In this document: piece by piece, positions 33,570 to 41,979 of the stretch
How the letters are laid out: the number at the start of each line of letters is the position of its first letter
Position numbering within the stretch: the stretch's first letter is position 1
From: Pseudogemmobacter faecipullorum
Lineage (GTDB): Bacteria > Pseudomonadota > Alphaproteobacteria > Rhodobacterales > Rhodobacteraceae
Assembly: GCF_020539525.1 (NCBI RefSeq)
Contig: NZ_JACDXX010000012.1
Span: forward strand, 83,739 to 147,738
Direction: 5' to 3'
DNA: 64,000 nt
Translations under genes and position numbers: made by a program
The notes under the pieces: model-generated
Databases searched by the model: none
What the model saw: only the letters and a program-made list of their open reading frames with translations
Told to the model about the DNA's origin: nothing

Positions 33570-35516
33570 ATGAGACGCACCCAGAAAGACACCGAGGAAA
33601 GCAGCCGCAGCATCACCCGGCGCGGCCTTTTGCTGACCGGAGCCATGGGGGCAATGGTCGCCGCCCTCGGCATCCGCATGCGCTATCTGCAGATCGACCA
33701 GGCCGAGGAATTCCGCCTGCTTGCCGAGGAAAACCGCGTCAACGTCCGGCTGATCCCGCCCACCCGCGGCCTGATCCAGGACCGCAATGGTAAGCTGATC
33801 GCCGGAAATGAGCAGAATTACCGGGTGGTGATCACCCGCGAGGATGCGGGCGATGTCGCCCTGGTGCTGAACCGCCTCTCGGGCCTGATCCCGATGACCG
33901 CCGAAGAGCTGCAGTCCACGCTTGATGAATCTATGCGCAACTCGCCCTTCGTGCCGGTGATCGTCAAGGACCGCCTCTCCTGGCAGGATTTCTCAAAAGT
34001 CGGCATCAATGCCCCGGCCCTGCCCGGCGTGGTGCCCGAGGTCGGCCTGTCACGGATCTATCCCTTGGGCTATGATTTCGCCCATATCGTCGGCTATGTC
34101 GGCGCGGTGTCGAAAAAAGACCTGGAAGAACAGGTCAATCCTGATCCGGTGCTGCGCCTGCCGAAATTCCAGATCGGCAAAATCGGCTCGGAACGCTGGA
34201 TGGAGGAAACCCTGCGCGGCCATGCCGGCACCCGGCGTATTGAGGTCAATTCGGTTGGCCGGGTGATGCGTGAGCTTGAGCGCAAAGAGGGCACGCCCGG
34301 CAGCGATATCCGCCTGACCATGGATGCCGATCTGCAGAACTTCGCCCAGGCGCGGCTTGGCGAGGAATCCGCCGCCGTGGTGGTGATGGATGTCACCAAT
34401 GGTGATCTGCTCTGCTGCGCTTCGGCGCCTTCCTTCAACCCCAATCTTTTCGTGCGCGGCATCTCGCATACCGATTATGCGATGCTGACCGGCAATGATC
34501 ACCGGCCCCTGGCCAATAAGGCGGTGTCCGGCGCCTATCCCCCCGGCTCGACCTTTAAAATGGTCACCGCCCTCGCCGCGCTCGAGGCCGGGGTGATTGA
34601 TATGGGCTATACGGTGCATTGCCCGGGCTATCTGGAATTTGGCGGGCGCCGCTTCCACTGCCATTCGCGTGGCGGGCATGGCCGGGTCGGGCTGACGAAA
34701 AGCCTCGAGAAAAGCTGCGACGTTTTCTATTATGACATCGCCCAGAAGGTCGGCATTGATAAGATGGCCGAGATGGGCCGCCGCCTCGGCCTTGGCATCC
34801 GCCATGATCTCGAAATGTCGGCCATCACCGAGGGGATCATGCCGGACCGGGCCTGGAAACAGGCGCGCCATGCTCAGGACTGGCGCATCGGCGATACGAT
34901 CAACGCCTCGATCGGCCAGGGCTATGTTCTGGCCTCACCGCTGCAGCTGGCGGTGATGACAGCGCGCATTGCCTCGGGCAAGGCGGTCCGGCCGCGCCTG
35001 GTGCGGATGATTGATGGCAAGGAGCTGCCGGTGCCCGAAGCCGAGCCGCTGGGGCTGGAGCCGCGCCACCTGCAGGGGATGCGCCAGGGCATGTGGGATG
35101 TGGTCAATGCGCCGGGCGGCACCGCCCGCTCGAACCGGATCGTCGATCCGACCATGGTTCTGGCCGGAAAAACCGGCACCAGCCAGGTGCGCAATATCAC
35201 CGCCGCCGAGCGCGCCTCGGGCGTGATCTCGAACAGCCAGCTGCCCTGGAACCGGCGCGACCACGCGCTTTACGTCGGCTATGCGCCCTATGACAATCCG
35301 CGCTATGCGATCTCGGTGGTGGTGGAGCATGGCAGCGGCGGCTCGACCACAGCGGCGCCGATTGCCCGCGATGTAATTCTCGCCGCCCTGGGCGGCGGGC
35401 GCCCGCCGCTTGCCGCCTATCCGCAGGATCAGCGCGGCCGGATTTCGACCATGCTCGAAGAGCTGCCGCTGCGCGATCCCGAAACCGGCATGCTCAGCGA
35501 CAGCGACCGGGTCTGA
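33570..35516 (+). CDS. mrdA: Penicillin-binding protein 2 (elongasome transpeptidase)
   Basis: This 648-aa class B PBP cross-links peptidoglycan during side-wall growth. A short cytosolic tail precedes one membrane anchor (about residues 17-36). The pedestal domain includes R-L-I-P-P-T-R-G-L-I-Q-D-R-N-G. The transpeptidase domain has the active Ser in G-A-Y-P-P-G-S-T-F-K-M near residue 326. The second motif is S-C-D in E-K-S-C-D-V-F-Y-Y, and K-T-G-T is in L-A-G-K-T-G-T-S-Q-V. The last ~30 residues are a hydrophilic tail. It works with the SEDS glycosyltransferase RodA, encoded 9 nt downstream. Confidence 0.97.
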   Translation: MRRTQKDTEESSRSITRRGLLLTGAMGAMVAALGIRMRYLQIDQAEEFRLLAEENRVNVRLIPPTRGLIQDRNGKLIAGNEQNYRVVITREDAGDVALVLNRLSGLIPMTAEELQSTLDESMRNSPFVPVIVKDRLSWQDFSKVGINAPALPGVVPEVGLSRIYPLGYDFAHIVGYVGAVSKKDLEEQVNPDPVLRLPKFQIGKIGSERWMEETLRGHAGTRRIEVNSVGRVMRELERKEGTPGSDIRLTMDADLQNFAQARLGEESAAVVVMDVTNGDLLCCASAPSFNPNLFVRGISHTDYAMLTGNDHRPLANKAVSGAYPPGSTFKMVTALAALEAGVIDMGYTVHCPGYLEFGGRRFHCHSRGGHGRVGLTKSLEKSCDVFYYDIAQKVGIDKMAEMGRRLGLGIRHDLEMSAITEGIMPDRAWKQARHAQDWRIGDTINASIGQGYVLASPLQLAVMTARIASGKAVRPRLVRMIDGKELPVPEAEPLGLEPRHLQGMRQGMWDVVNAPGGTARSNRIVDPTMVLAGKTGTSQVRNITAAERASGVISNSQLPWNRRDHALYVGYAPYDNPRYAISVVVEHGSGGSTTAAPIARDVILAALGGGRPPLAAYPQDQRGRISTMLEELPLRDPETGMLSDSDRV

Positions 35517-35525
35517 GGAGCAGGC

Positions 35526-36665
35526 ATGGCATTCTTTGAAAACCGCCTGAAACAGGTTCCGACCGGGTTTCGCAAAATTCTCTATCTGAACTGGCCGGTG
35601 GTGGTGCTGATCAGCGCTGTGGCCTCGGTCGGCATTCTGATGCTCTGGTCGGTGGCCGGGGGTGATTTTGATCTCTGGGCCAAGCGTCAGGCCCAGGTCT
35701 TTGTTGCCGGGCTGATCCTGATGTTCTTGGTTGCCATGGTGCCGGTCTGGTTCTGGCGCTCGATGGCGGGGGTGGCCTATATCGCCTCCTTCATCCTGCT
35801 GATCATCGTCGATCTCTACGGCGTGGTCGGCATGGGGGCGCAGCGCTGGATCGATTTAGGCCCATTGCGGCTGCAACCCTCTGAGATGATGAAATTCAGC
35901 CTGGTGCTGATGCTGGCCGCCTATTACGACTGGCTCGATATCCGCAAGGTCTCGCGCCCGCTCTGGGTGCTGATCCCGGTCTTCCTGACCGCCGCCCCCA
36001 CCGTTCTGGTGCTGATGCAGCCCAATCTCGGCACTTCGCTGATGCTGCTGATGGCGGGCGGAGCGATGATGTTCGCAGCCGGCGTCAGCTACTGGTATTT
36101 TGCCGTGGTCATCGGCGGCGTGGTCGGGGTGATCGCCGCAATTTTCCAGAGCCGGGGCACCGAATGGCAGCTTTTGCATGATTATCAGTTCCGCCGCATC
36201 GACACTTTCCTTGACCCCTCGGCCGATCCCCTGGGCGCGGGCTATAATATCATCCAGGCCAAGATCGCGCTTGGCTCGGGCGGCTGGTCGGGCAAGGGTT
36301 TCATGCAGGGTACGCAGAGCCGGCTGAACTATCTGCCCGAGAAACAGACCGATTTTATCTTCTCGACCCTGGCCGAGGAATTCGGCTTTGTCGGGGCTTT
36401 CTCGCTGCTGATCCTCTATGCGCTGGTGATCGGTTTCTGCATGGTCTCGGCGCTGCAGAATAAGGACCGCTTCTCCTCGCTGCTGATCATCGGCGTGGTC
36501 TCGAATTTCTTCTTCTATATCGCCGTCAATCTCTCGATGGTGATGGGCATGGCCCCCGTGGTCGGCGTGCCTTTGCCGCTGATGTCTTACGGCGGTTCGG
36601 CCATGCTGGTGATCCTGATCGGCTTTGGTCTGATGCAAAGCGCGCATGTGCATCGCCCGCGCTGA
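35526..36665 (+). CDS. rodA: Rod shape-determining peptidoglycan glycosyltransferase RodA
   Basis: This 379-aa SEDS-family polymerase has about ten membrane helices. Family landmarks are G-A-Q-R-W-I-D-L-G-P-L-R-L-Q-P-S-E-M-M-K near residue 103, Q-P-N-L-G-T-S near residue 165, and G-Q/S-S-R-L-N-Y-L-P-E-K-Q-T-D-F-I-F near residue 262, which contains the conserved catalytic-loop Asp. P-L-P-L-M-S-Y-G-G-S-A-M near the C-terminus completes the pattern. It polymerises lipid II into glycan strands with PBP2. It has a GAGGAG site 6 nt ahead and ends the elongasome cluster. The ghrA gene follows after 56 nt on the same strand. Confidence 0.97.
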   Translation: MAFFENRLKQVPTGFRKILYLNWPVVVLISAVASVGILMLWSVAGGDFDLWAKRQAQVFVAGLILMFLVAMVPVWFWRSMAGVAYIASFILLIIVDLYGVVGMGAQRWIDLGPLRLQPSEMMKFSLVLMLAAYYDWLDIRKVSRPLWVLIPVFLTAAPTVLVLMQPNLGTSLMLLMAGGAMMFAAGVSYWYFAVVIGGVVGVIAAIFQSRGTEWQLLHDYQFRRIDTFLDPSADPLGAGYNIIQAKIALGSGGWSGKGFMQGTQSRLNYLPEKQTDFIFSTLAEEFGFVGAFSLLILYALVIGFCMVSALQNKDRFSSLLIIGVVSNFFFYIAVNLSMVMGMAPVVGVPLPLMSYGGSAMLVILIGFGLMQSAHVHRPR

Positions 36666-36721
36666 AGGCGTTTTGCGATCGCGCTTGACCTCGCCCGCCC
36701 GGCTCGCGCAACCTCTGCGCT

Positions 36722-37648
36722 ATGACACTGATTTATTTCGCCTCGCCCGAATGGGCCGCCTATGAGCCGCATCTGCCCGCCGCTTTGAAAGCCGCCGGAA
36801 TTGATGCCGAAATCCAGACCACAGCCGAACGGCCCGAGGATGTTGATTACATCCTTTACGCCCCGAACGGGCCTTTGCAGGATTTCGCCCCCTTCAGCCG
36901 GGCAAAAGCGGTCTTCTCGCTCTGGGCCGGGGTCGAGAAGATTATCGGCAATCAGAGCCTGACCCAGCCTCTGTGCCGCATGGTTGATCCGGGCCTGTCG
37001 GAAAGCATGGTCGAATATGTGACCGCCCATGCTTTGCGCGCCCATCTGGGCCTCGACGCCCATATCACCCGCAGCGAGCCCGGCTGGGACCACCGGCCGC
37101 CGCCGCTGGCGCGCGAGCGTGTGGTGGCGATGCTTGGCCTCGGCGAGCTGGGTCTGGCCTGTGCGCGCCAGCTGCAATCGCTGAATTTCCGGGTGAAAGG
37201 CTGGAGCCGCAGCCCGAAACAGATCGCCGGGCTGGAAAGCTATCACGGCGACGCAGGCCTCGGCCTGACACTGGAAGGGGCGGATATCATCGTCACTTTG
37301 CTGCCGAAAACCCCGGGGACCGAGAATATCCTCAATGCCACCAGCCTCGCCCGGGCAAAGCGCGGCGCGGCGGTGATCAACCCCGGTCGCGGGCCGCTGA
37401 TTGACGACGAGGCTTTGCTCGCCGCGCTCGACAGCGGCCAGATCGGCCATGCGACGCTGGATGTGTTCCGGGTTGAGCCGCTGCCCGCCGACCACCCCTA
37501 CTGGGCCCATCCGAATGTGACCGTCACCCCGCATATCGCCGCCGATACCAGACCGGCGAGCGCTTCGCTGGTGCTGGCGGAAAACCTGCGCCGGGCCGAA
37601 GCGGGCGAGCCTCTGCTCAATCTCGTCGACCGCCTGCGCGGCTATTAA
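36722..37648 (+). CDS. ghrA: Glyoxylate/hydroxypyruvate reductase A
   Basis: This 308-aa D-2-hydroxyacid dehydrogenase reduces glyoxylate to glycolate and hydroxypyruvate to glycerate with NADPH. The GhrA branch is recognised by the short N-terminal domain (Y-F-A-S-P-E-W-A-A-Y). Other marks are F-S-L-W-A-G-V-E-K-I near residue 62, the dinucleotide loop M-L-G-L-G-E-L-G near residue 135, and catalytic W-S-R-S and L-L-P-K-T-P-G-T-E-N-I-L segments. A C-terminal H-P-Y-W-A-H-P-N-V-T-V-T-P-H-I-A carries the acid-base His. It follows rodA after 56 nt but has no functional tie to it. An inverted pair of intergenic repeats separates it from the convergent RpiR gene. Confidence 0.93.
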   Translation: MTLIYFASPEWAAYEPHLPAALKAAGIDAEIQTTAERPEDVDYILYAPNGPLQDFAPFSRAKAVFSLWAGVEKIIGNQSLTQPLCRMVDPGLSESMVEYVTAHALRAHLGLDAHITRSEPGWDHRPPPLARERVVAMLGLGELGLACARQLQSLNFRVKGWSRSPKQIAGLESYHGDAGLGLTLEGADIIVTLLPKTPGTENILNATSLARAKRGAAVINPGRGPLIDDEALLAALDSGQIGHATLDVFRVEPLPADHPYWAHPNVTVTPHIAADTRPASASLVLAENLRRAEAGEPLLNLVDRLRGY

Positions 37649-37667
37649 AAGACCCGGCTGTGCCGGA

Positions 37668-37735
37668 GCCTCCGGCGCGGATATTTCAGGACAGATGAAA
37701 ACCGCCTTTTCATCTGTCCGTTAAATATCCCGGGG
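37668..37735. repeat. Inverted pair of 3'-end repeat elements between convergent genes
   Basis: The plus-strand copy (37668-37701) reads GCCTCCGGCGCGGATATTT, CA, then GGACAGATGAAAA. The minus-strand copy (37707-37735) reads CCCCGGGATATTTAACG, then GACAGATGAAAA. Together they form an imperfect stem of about 21 pairs with a 5-nt loop. Each copy lies just downstream of one of the two converging genes and in its orientation. Confidence 0.8.
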
Positions 37736-37766
37736 TTTGCGGGGGTTGGGCCCCGCGCTTTTGCTG

Positions 37767-38642
37767 TCAGTGCCCCATTTTCGGGGCGCGAAACAGCCGG
37801 GTGCGGGCGAAACAGTCTTCCAGCCGGTTCAGCCGCTCCTGCACCTGGCCTGGCAGATGGCTCTGCACCCGCGCCAGCAAAGCCTCAACCAGCACCAGCA
37901 GCGTGGCGGTACTGTCCCAGGCGGCGGGCATTTCAATATGGCAGGGCAGAACATGGCGGGCCGAGCTGGCGGCGGGCGAGAGCCAGCGGTCGGTGATCAG
38001 CACCACTTCCGCGCCCTGAGCTGCCGCGAATTCGGCAAACTGCACCGCATTGGTCTCATAGCGGCGGATGTCGAACAGCACCACGACATCGCCTTCGCAC
38101 AAATCCAGCAAAGCCTGCTGCCAGTCGGTCAGATGGTCGGCAATCCAGCTGACATCGGGGCGGATCACCCGCAGAAGCGTCGCCATATAATCGGCCAGAG
38201 CATGGGTCAGCCGCCCGCCCATCACCGCCACCCGTCGCTGCGGATCGGCGAGGATCAGCGCCACCTCATCGAAGCTTCCGGCCGGGATCAGGCCAATCGT
38301 GGCCTCGATATTCTGCACCACCTGGGCGGCATAGGCCTGCAGCGGATGCTCGGCCGCCTCGCGCGGACTCTCGCTGCGCGCGGATAAAGGCGCCACCAGC
38401 AAGCGCTCAACCTCATGGCGCAAAGCGCTCTGATAATCAGACCAGCCCGTGAAGCCCAGTTTCTGCACCAGCCGCACGATGGTCGGGGCGGAAACATCCG
38501 CGGCCCGCGCCAGGGTTCCGACCGAGCCCAGAGCCGACATCGGAAAATGCGACAGGATATGCGTTGCCGCCTGCCGCTCGGCCCGCGTCAGATCCCCAAG
38601 CCCGGCCCGCATCCGCTCTTCTATCGTCACCCGCTGCTCCAT
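37767..38642 (-). CDS. RpiR/MurR-type transcriptional regulator (HTH plus SIS domain)
   Basis: The protein is 291 aa. The N-terminal HTH_6 domain (about residues 1-77) includes L-T-R-A-E-R-Q-A-A-T-H-I-L, then V-S-A-P-T-I-V-R-L-V-Q-K-L-G-F-T-G-W-S-D-Y, the standard RpiR pattern. The C-terminal SIS domain (about 120-265) has V-A-V-M-G-G-R-L-T-H-A-L and V-V-L-F-D-I-R-R-Y-E, and would sense a phospho-sugar or other small metabolite. It is transcribed divergently from the TRAP transporter at 38828. A palindrome in the 185-nt gap is a plausible operator, so it most likely controls the TRAP and downstream catabolic genes. The effector is unknown. Confidence 0.93.
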   Translation of the reverse strand: MEQRVTIEERMRAGLGDLTRAERQAATHILSHFPMSALGSVGTLARAADVSAPTIVRLVQKLGFTGWSDYQSALRHEVERLLVAPLSARSESPREAAEHPLQAYAAQVVQNIEATIGLIPAGSFDEVALILADPQRRVAVMGGRLTHALADYMATLLRVIRPDVSWIADHLTDWQQALLDLCEGDVVVLFDIRRYETNAVQFAEFAAAQGAEVVLITDRWLSPAASSARHVLPCHIEMPAAWDSTATLLVLVEALLARVQSHLPGQVQERLNRLEDCFARTRLFRAPKMGH

Positions 38643-38681
38643 CGCCTGCCCTTCACGCGGCCGCGCCGCCTTGCAGAAACA

Positions 38682-38719
38682 TTTGTAACAAAAATCTTTG
38701 CTCTGGAATATTCTTGACA
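38682..38719. promoter_or_regulatory. Candidate operator and -35 element between the RpiR gene and TRAP operon
   Basis: TTTGTAACAAA (38682-38692) is a perfect 11-bp palindrome in an AT-richer stretch, and TTGACA (38714-38719) lies 22 nt further toward the TRAP genes. No strong -10 hexamer is evident. Confidence 0.4.
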
Positions 38720-38827
38720 GAAGCAGCGCAGAAGTGAAGCCTGAAAGAAAAACAGGGAGCCCGATTCACTCATGGACTTTGCTGCCCATCCCGGCTGCGG
38801 CGCTGCCCGCCTGCGCGGGAGCTGACA

Positions 38828-39334
38828 TTGCCCCAATTCCTCGTTGCCTATGTCCGCATCATTGAAGCGGTGAATATCCGCATCGGCCGGATCGCCATGT
38901 ACCTGCTCTTCGTGCTGGCGGCGATTTTGCTCTGGTCGGTCGTCTCCAAGGCCTTTTTCACCCCCGCGCTCTGGACCCAGGAAATGGCCCAGTTCACCAT
39001 GGTCGCCTATTTTGTACTCGGCGGTGCCTATTCACTGATCCTCGGCGCCAATGTGCGCATGGATCTGCTCTATGGCCGCTGGTCCGAAAAAAAGCGCGCC
39101 CTCGTCGACTGCATCAGCATTTTCGCGCTGATCATCTTCCTAGGCGTGGTGCTCTGGGGCGGTATTGAAAGCACAATTTACGCCTTTGAGGTTGGCGAGC
39201 GCTCACGCACCGTCTGGCGGCCCTATATGGCGCCGATCAAGATCGTGATCTGCTCGGGCGTCTTCCTGATGATCTTGCAGAGCTTTGCCTTCCTCATCCG
39301 CGATATCGCGACTTTGCGTGGGGTAAGGATCTGA
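38828..39334 (+). CDS. dctQ: TRAP transporter small permease subunit (DctQ type)
   Basis: The 168-aa protein starts at TTG 38828, with GGGAG about 7 nt upstream. It has four predicted helices with the family pattern R-I-A-M-Y-L-L-F-V-L-A-A-I-L-L-W near residue 20, W-T-Q-E-M-A-Q-F-T-M-V-A-Y-F-V-L-G-G-A-Y near residue 51, and the N-V-R-M-D-L-L-Y loop after it. DctQ is the small membrane subunit of Na+-driven tripartite importers. The last base of its stop is the first base of the dctM start (TGATG). Substrate identity rests with the binding protein and neighbours. Confidence 0.92.
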   Translation: MPQFLVAYVRIIEAVNIRIGRIAMYLLFVLAAILLWSVVSKAFFTPALWTQEMAQFTMVAYFVLGGAYSLILGANVRMDLLYGRWSEKKRALVDCISIFALIIFLGVVLWGGIESTIYAFEVGERSRTVWRPYMAPIKIVICSGVFLMILQSFAFLIRDIATLRGVRI

Positions 39335-40680
39335 TGGGATACGAATTTATTGCCCTCGCCATGTTCGCAGGCATGATGGCTTTGCTGCTGACCGGGGCGC
39401 GGGTCTTCTCGGGCATTGGCTTTGTCGCGGTGATTGCGGCTGTGGCCCTCTGGGGGGACCGGGGCGGCTATGACATCGCCTTCACCACCTCGATCAAGCT
39501 GATGAACTGGTATCCGATCCTGACGCTGCCGATGTTCGTCTGGATGGGCTATGTCATGTCGGAAACCCGGCTGGCTGATGATCTTTACAAGATGTTCCAC
39601 GTCTGGTTCGGCCCGATCCCCGGCGGTCTGGCCATCGGGACCATCCTGCTGATGGTGCTGATCTCGGCGATGAACGGCCTTTCGGTCGCCGGCCTTGCCA
39701 TTGGCGCCACCATCGCTTTGCCCGAGCTGCTGAAACGTGGCTATGACAAGAGGATGGTCACCGGCATCATCCAGGGCGGCTCGTCGCTGGGCATTCTGGT
39801 GCCGCCCTCAATCGTGCTGGTGCTCTATTCGATGATCGCACGCCAGCCGGTGGGCCAGGTCTGGCTGGCCGGGGTCTTCCCCGGGCTGCTGATGGCGGGG
39901 TTCTTCATCCTTTATGTGGTGATCCGCTGCGGCATCAACCCGGCCCTCGGCCCGGCGCTGAGCCCGGAGGAGCGCGCTTCGGTCAGCTGGGGCGAGCGTC
40001 TGCGCCTGCTGCGCGCCGGTATCCTGCCGGTGGTGATCTTCGGCGCCATGATGGGGCCTTTCGTGCTGGGCTATGTCAGCCTCGTCGAAAGCTCGGTGAT
40101 CGGCGCCGGGATTGCCACCCTGCTGGCGCTGGTCAAAGGCCGGCTGACCAGACAGGTCTGGGAGACCTGTGTGACCAATACCCTTGGCATCACCTGTATG
40201 TTCATGTGGATCCTGCTGGCAGCCATGGCTTTTGGCGCGGTCTTTGACGGGCTTGGCGCGGTGCGGGCGATTGAGAACCTGTTCCTTGAGGATCTGGGGC
40301 TTGGCCCCTGGGGTGTTCTGATCCTGATGCAGGTCTCGTTCCTGGTGATGGGGATGTTCCTTGATGACACGGCGATGCTGGTGATTGTGGCACCGCTCTA
40401 TATTCCGCTGGTGGCCAAACTGGATCTTGGCATGCCGCCCCAGGACGCGCTGATCTGGTATGGCGTCATGTATACGATCACCTGCCAGGTCGCCTATATT
40501 ACGCCGCCCTTCGGCTATAACCTGTTCCTGATGCGGGCCATGGCCCCCGAGCATGTGTCGCTGGCGGATATTTACCGCTCGATCACGCCGATTGTGGCCA
40601 TCATGATCCTGACGCTCGCGGTGATCATGCTCTTCCCTGATATCGCGCTCTGGCTGCCGCATCAGGTCTACGGACAATAG
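39334..40680 (+). CDS. dctM: TRAP transporter large permease subunit (DctM type)
   Basis: This 448-aa permease has about 12 hydrophobic helices. Landmarks are M-N-G-L-S-V-A-G-L-A-I-G-A-T-I-A-L-P-E-L near residue 111, G-G-S-S-L-G-I-L-V-P-P-S-I near residue 148, and F-L-D-D-T-A-M-L-V-I-V-A-P-L near residue 342. Y-I-T-P-P-F-G-Y-N-L-F-L follows near residue 389. It carries out the sodium-coupled transport step with DctQ. It is coupled to dctQ by a one-base overlap, and dctP follows after 47 nt. Confidence 0.95.
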   Translation: MGYEFIALAMFAGMMALLLTGARVFSGIGFVAVIAAVALWGDRGGYDIAFTTSIKLMNWYPILTLPMFVWMGYVMSETRLADDLYKMFHVWFGPIPGGLAIGTILLMVLISAMNGLSVAGLAIGATIALPELLKRGYDKRMVTGIIQGGSSLGILVPPSIVLVLYSMIARQPVGQVWLAGVFPGLLMAGFFILYVVIRCGINPALGPALSPEERASVSWGERLRLLRAGILPVVIFGAMMGPFVLGYVSLVESSVIGAGIATLLALVKGRLTRQVWETCVTNTLGITCMFMWILLAAMAFGAVFDGLGAVRAIENLFLEDLGLGPWGVLILMQVSFLVMGMFLDDTAMLVIVAPLYIPLVAKLDLGMPPQDALIWYGVMYTITCQVAYITPPFGYNLFLMRAMAPEHVSLADIYRSITPIVAIMILTLAVIMLFPDIALWLPHQVYGQ

Positions 40681-40727
40681 ACCGGGACGAACCCGGCGCA
40701 TCGACCCAAACAGCATTGGAGGTAATT

Positions 40728-41771
40728 ATGACCACGAACAGACGCAGTTTCCTGACCACGGGCGCCCTTGCCGCCGGGGCTGCCGCGCTTGCCGCCCCCG
40801 CCGTGCGCGCCCAGGCTGCTCCGATCAAATGGCGCCTGCAGACCTATGCCGGGGCCGCGCTTGGCGAGCATGTGACCAAACCCGCGATTGAGAAATTCAA
40901 CAAAATCGCCGCCGGGCAGATGGAGATTGAACTCTATTTCGCCGACCAGCTGGTGCCGACCTCCGAGCTGTTCCGCGCCATGCAGAACGGCACGATCGAC
41001 GCGGTGCAATCGGATGACGACTCGATGCAGTCGCCGACAGAGGTCACTGTTTTTGGTGGATATTTCCCCTTCGCCTCGCGCTATTCGCTCGATGTGCCGG
41101 TGCTGTTTAACCAATATGGCCTGAAACAGATCTGGGAAGAGGAATATGCCAAGGTCGGCGTGAAGCATATTTCGGCCGGGGCCTGGGATCCCTGCCATTT
41201 CGCCACCAAGGACCCGGTCCGCTCGCTGAAGGATCTTGAGGGCAAGCGCGTCTTCACCTTCCCAACCGCCGGCCGCTTCCTCGCCCAGTTCGGCGTGGTG
41301 CCGGTGCAACTGCCCTGGGAGGATATTCAGGTCGCGCTGCAAACCGGCGAGCTGGACGGCATCGCCTGGTCGGGCATCACCGAGGATTACACCGTCGGCT
41401 GGGCCGATGTGACCAAATACTTCCTGACCAACAATATTTCCGGCGCCTGGATCGGCCATTTCTTCGCCAATCAGGACCGCTGGAATGAAGTGCCCGATCA
41501 CCTGAAGGCACTGATGGAAGTCTGCTTCGAGCAGTCGCATTATTACCGCCAGTGGTGGTACTGGGGCGGCGAGGCAGATCTGCGCGTCAACGGGCCGAAG
41601 CTCGAGCTGACCTCGATCCCGGATGATGAATGGGCCACGGTTGAGGGCAAGGCGCGCGACTTCTGGGATGAGATCGCGGCCGAATCCGAGACCAAGGCCA
41701 AAGTCGTCGAAATCTTCAAAAAGTATAATGATGTGATGGCCAAAGCCGGCCGCCCATATCGTTACAGCTGA
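40728..41771 (+). CDS. dctP: TRAP transporter substrate-binding protein (DctP type) with Tat signal
   Basis: The start is ATG 40728 after a GGAGG with 5-nt spacing, giving 347 aa. The N-terminus T-N-R-R-S-F-L-T-T-G-A-L-A-A-G-A-A-A-L is a twin-arginine signal, so the protein is probably exported folded. The mature part shows the DctP pattern. G-K-R-V-F-T-F-P-T-A-G near residue 176 likely includes the Arg that binds substrate carboxylates. L-P-W-E-D-I-Q-V-A-L-Q-T-G-E-L-D-G-I-A-W near residue 199 is the other landmark. The ligand cannot be named. The adjacent ligase and dehydrogenases suggest an amine- or hydroxyl-bearing carboxylate, which is inference. A hairpin follows the gene. Confidence 0.93.
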   Translation: MTTNRRSFLTTGALAAGAAALAAPAVRAQAAPIKWRLQTYAGAALGEHVTKPAIEKFNKIAAGQMEIELYFADQLVPTSELFRAMQNGTIDAVQSDDDSMQSPTEVTVFGGYFPFASRYSLDVPVLFNQYGLKQIWEEEYAKVGVKHISAGAWDPCHFATKDPVRSLKDLEGKRVFTFPTAGRFLAQFGVVPVQLPWEDIQVALQTGELDGIAWSGITEDYTVGWADVTKYFLTNNISGAWIGHFFANQDRWNEVPDHLKALMEVCFEQSHYYRQWWYWGGEADLRVNGPKLELTSIPDDEWATVEGKARDFWDEIAAESETKAKVVEIFKKYNDVMAKAGRPYRYS

Positions 41772-41779
41772 TGCAGAGC

Positions 41780-41806
41780 GGCAGGGGCGCAGCCCGCGCC
41801 CCTGCC
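41780..41806 (+). terminator. Hairpin after dctP
   Basis: GGCAGGGGCGC (41780-41790) pairs perfectly with GCGCCCCTGCC (41796-41806) around a 5-nt loop. There is no T-run, so it may be a partial terminator or an mRNA 3'-end stabiliser within the island. Confidence 0.6.
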
Positions 41807-41857
41807 CGGACTATCACAGCAAAGATCCCGCGAAACCTGCGGGAAAGGACCAGGGAC

Positions 41858-41932
41858 GTGAAGAGACTTCAGATCGCAACCGATTGCTGGCCAAGAAAGC
41901 CCGAGTTCGGTGGTGGGGGTGGCGGGTTTTAA
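41858..41932 (+). CDS. 24-codon ORF with Cys-Trp-Pro and poly-glycine tail (candidate small peptide)
   Basis: GTG 41858 is preceded by AAAGGA with 8-nt spacing, directly after a small CCCGC/GCGGG stem (41827-41843). The frame reads MKRLQIATDCWPRKPEF, six glycines, then Phe, and ends at TAA. It fills much of the 208-nt gap between dctP and the glutamine-synthetase-like gene, which starts 47 nt after its stop. Features that argue for reality are the good ribosome site, the charged N-terminus and the distinctive composition. Against it are its tiny size and two AGA codons, rare here. It could be a modified-peptide precursor, a leader peptide regulating the downstream genes, or chance. I recognise no homologue. 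Confidence 0.45.
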   Translation: MKRLQIATDCWPRKPEFGGGGGGF

Positions 41933-41979
41933 CCTCTCTCCCTGCAAGCTCTTCTCTTTACTGAACTTATGAGGCCAAT

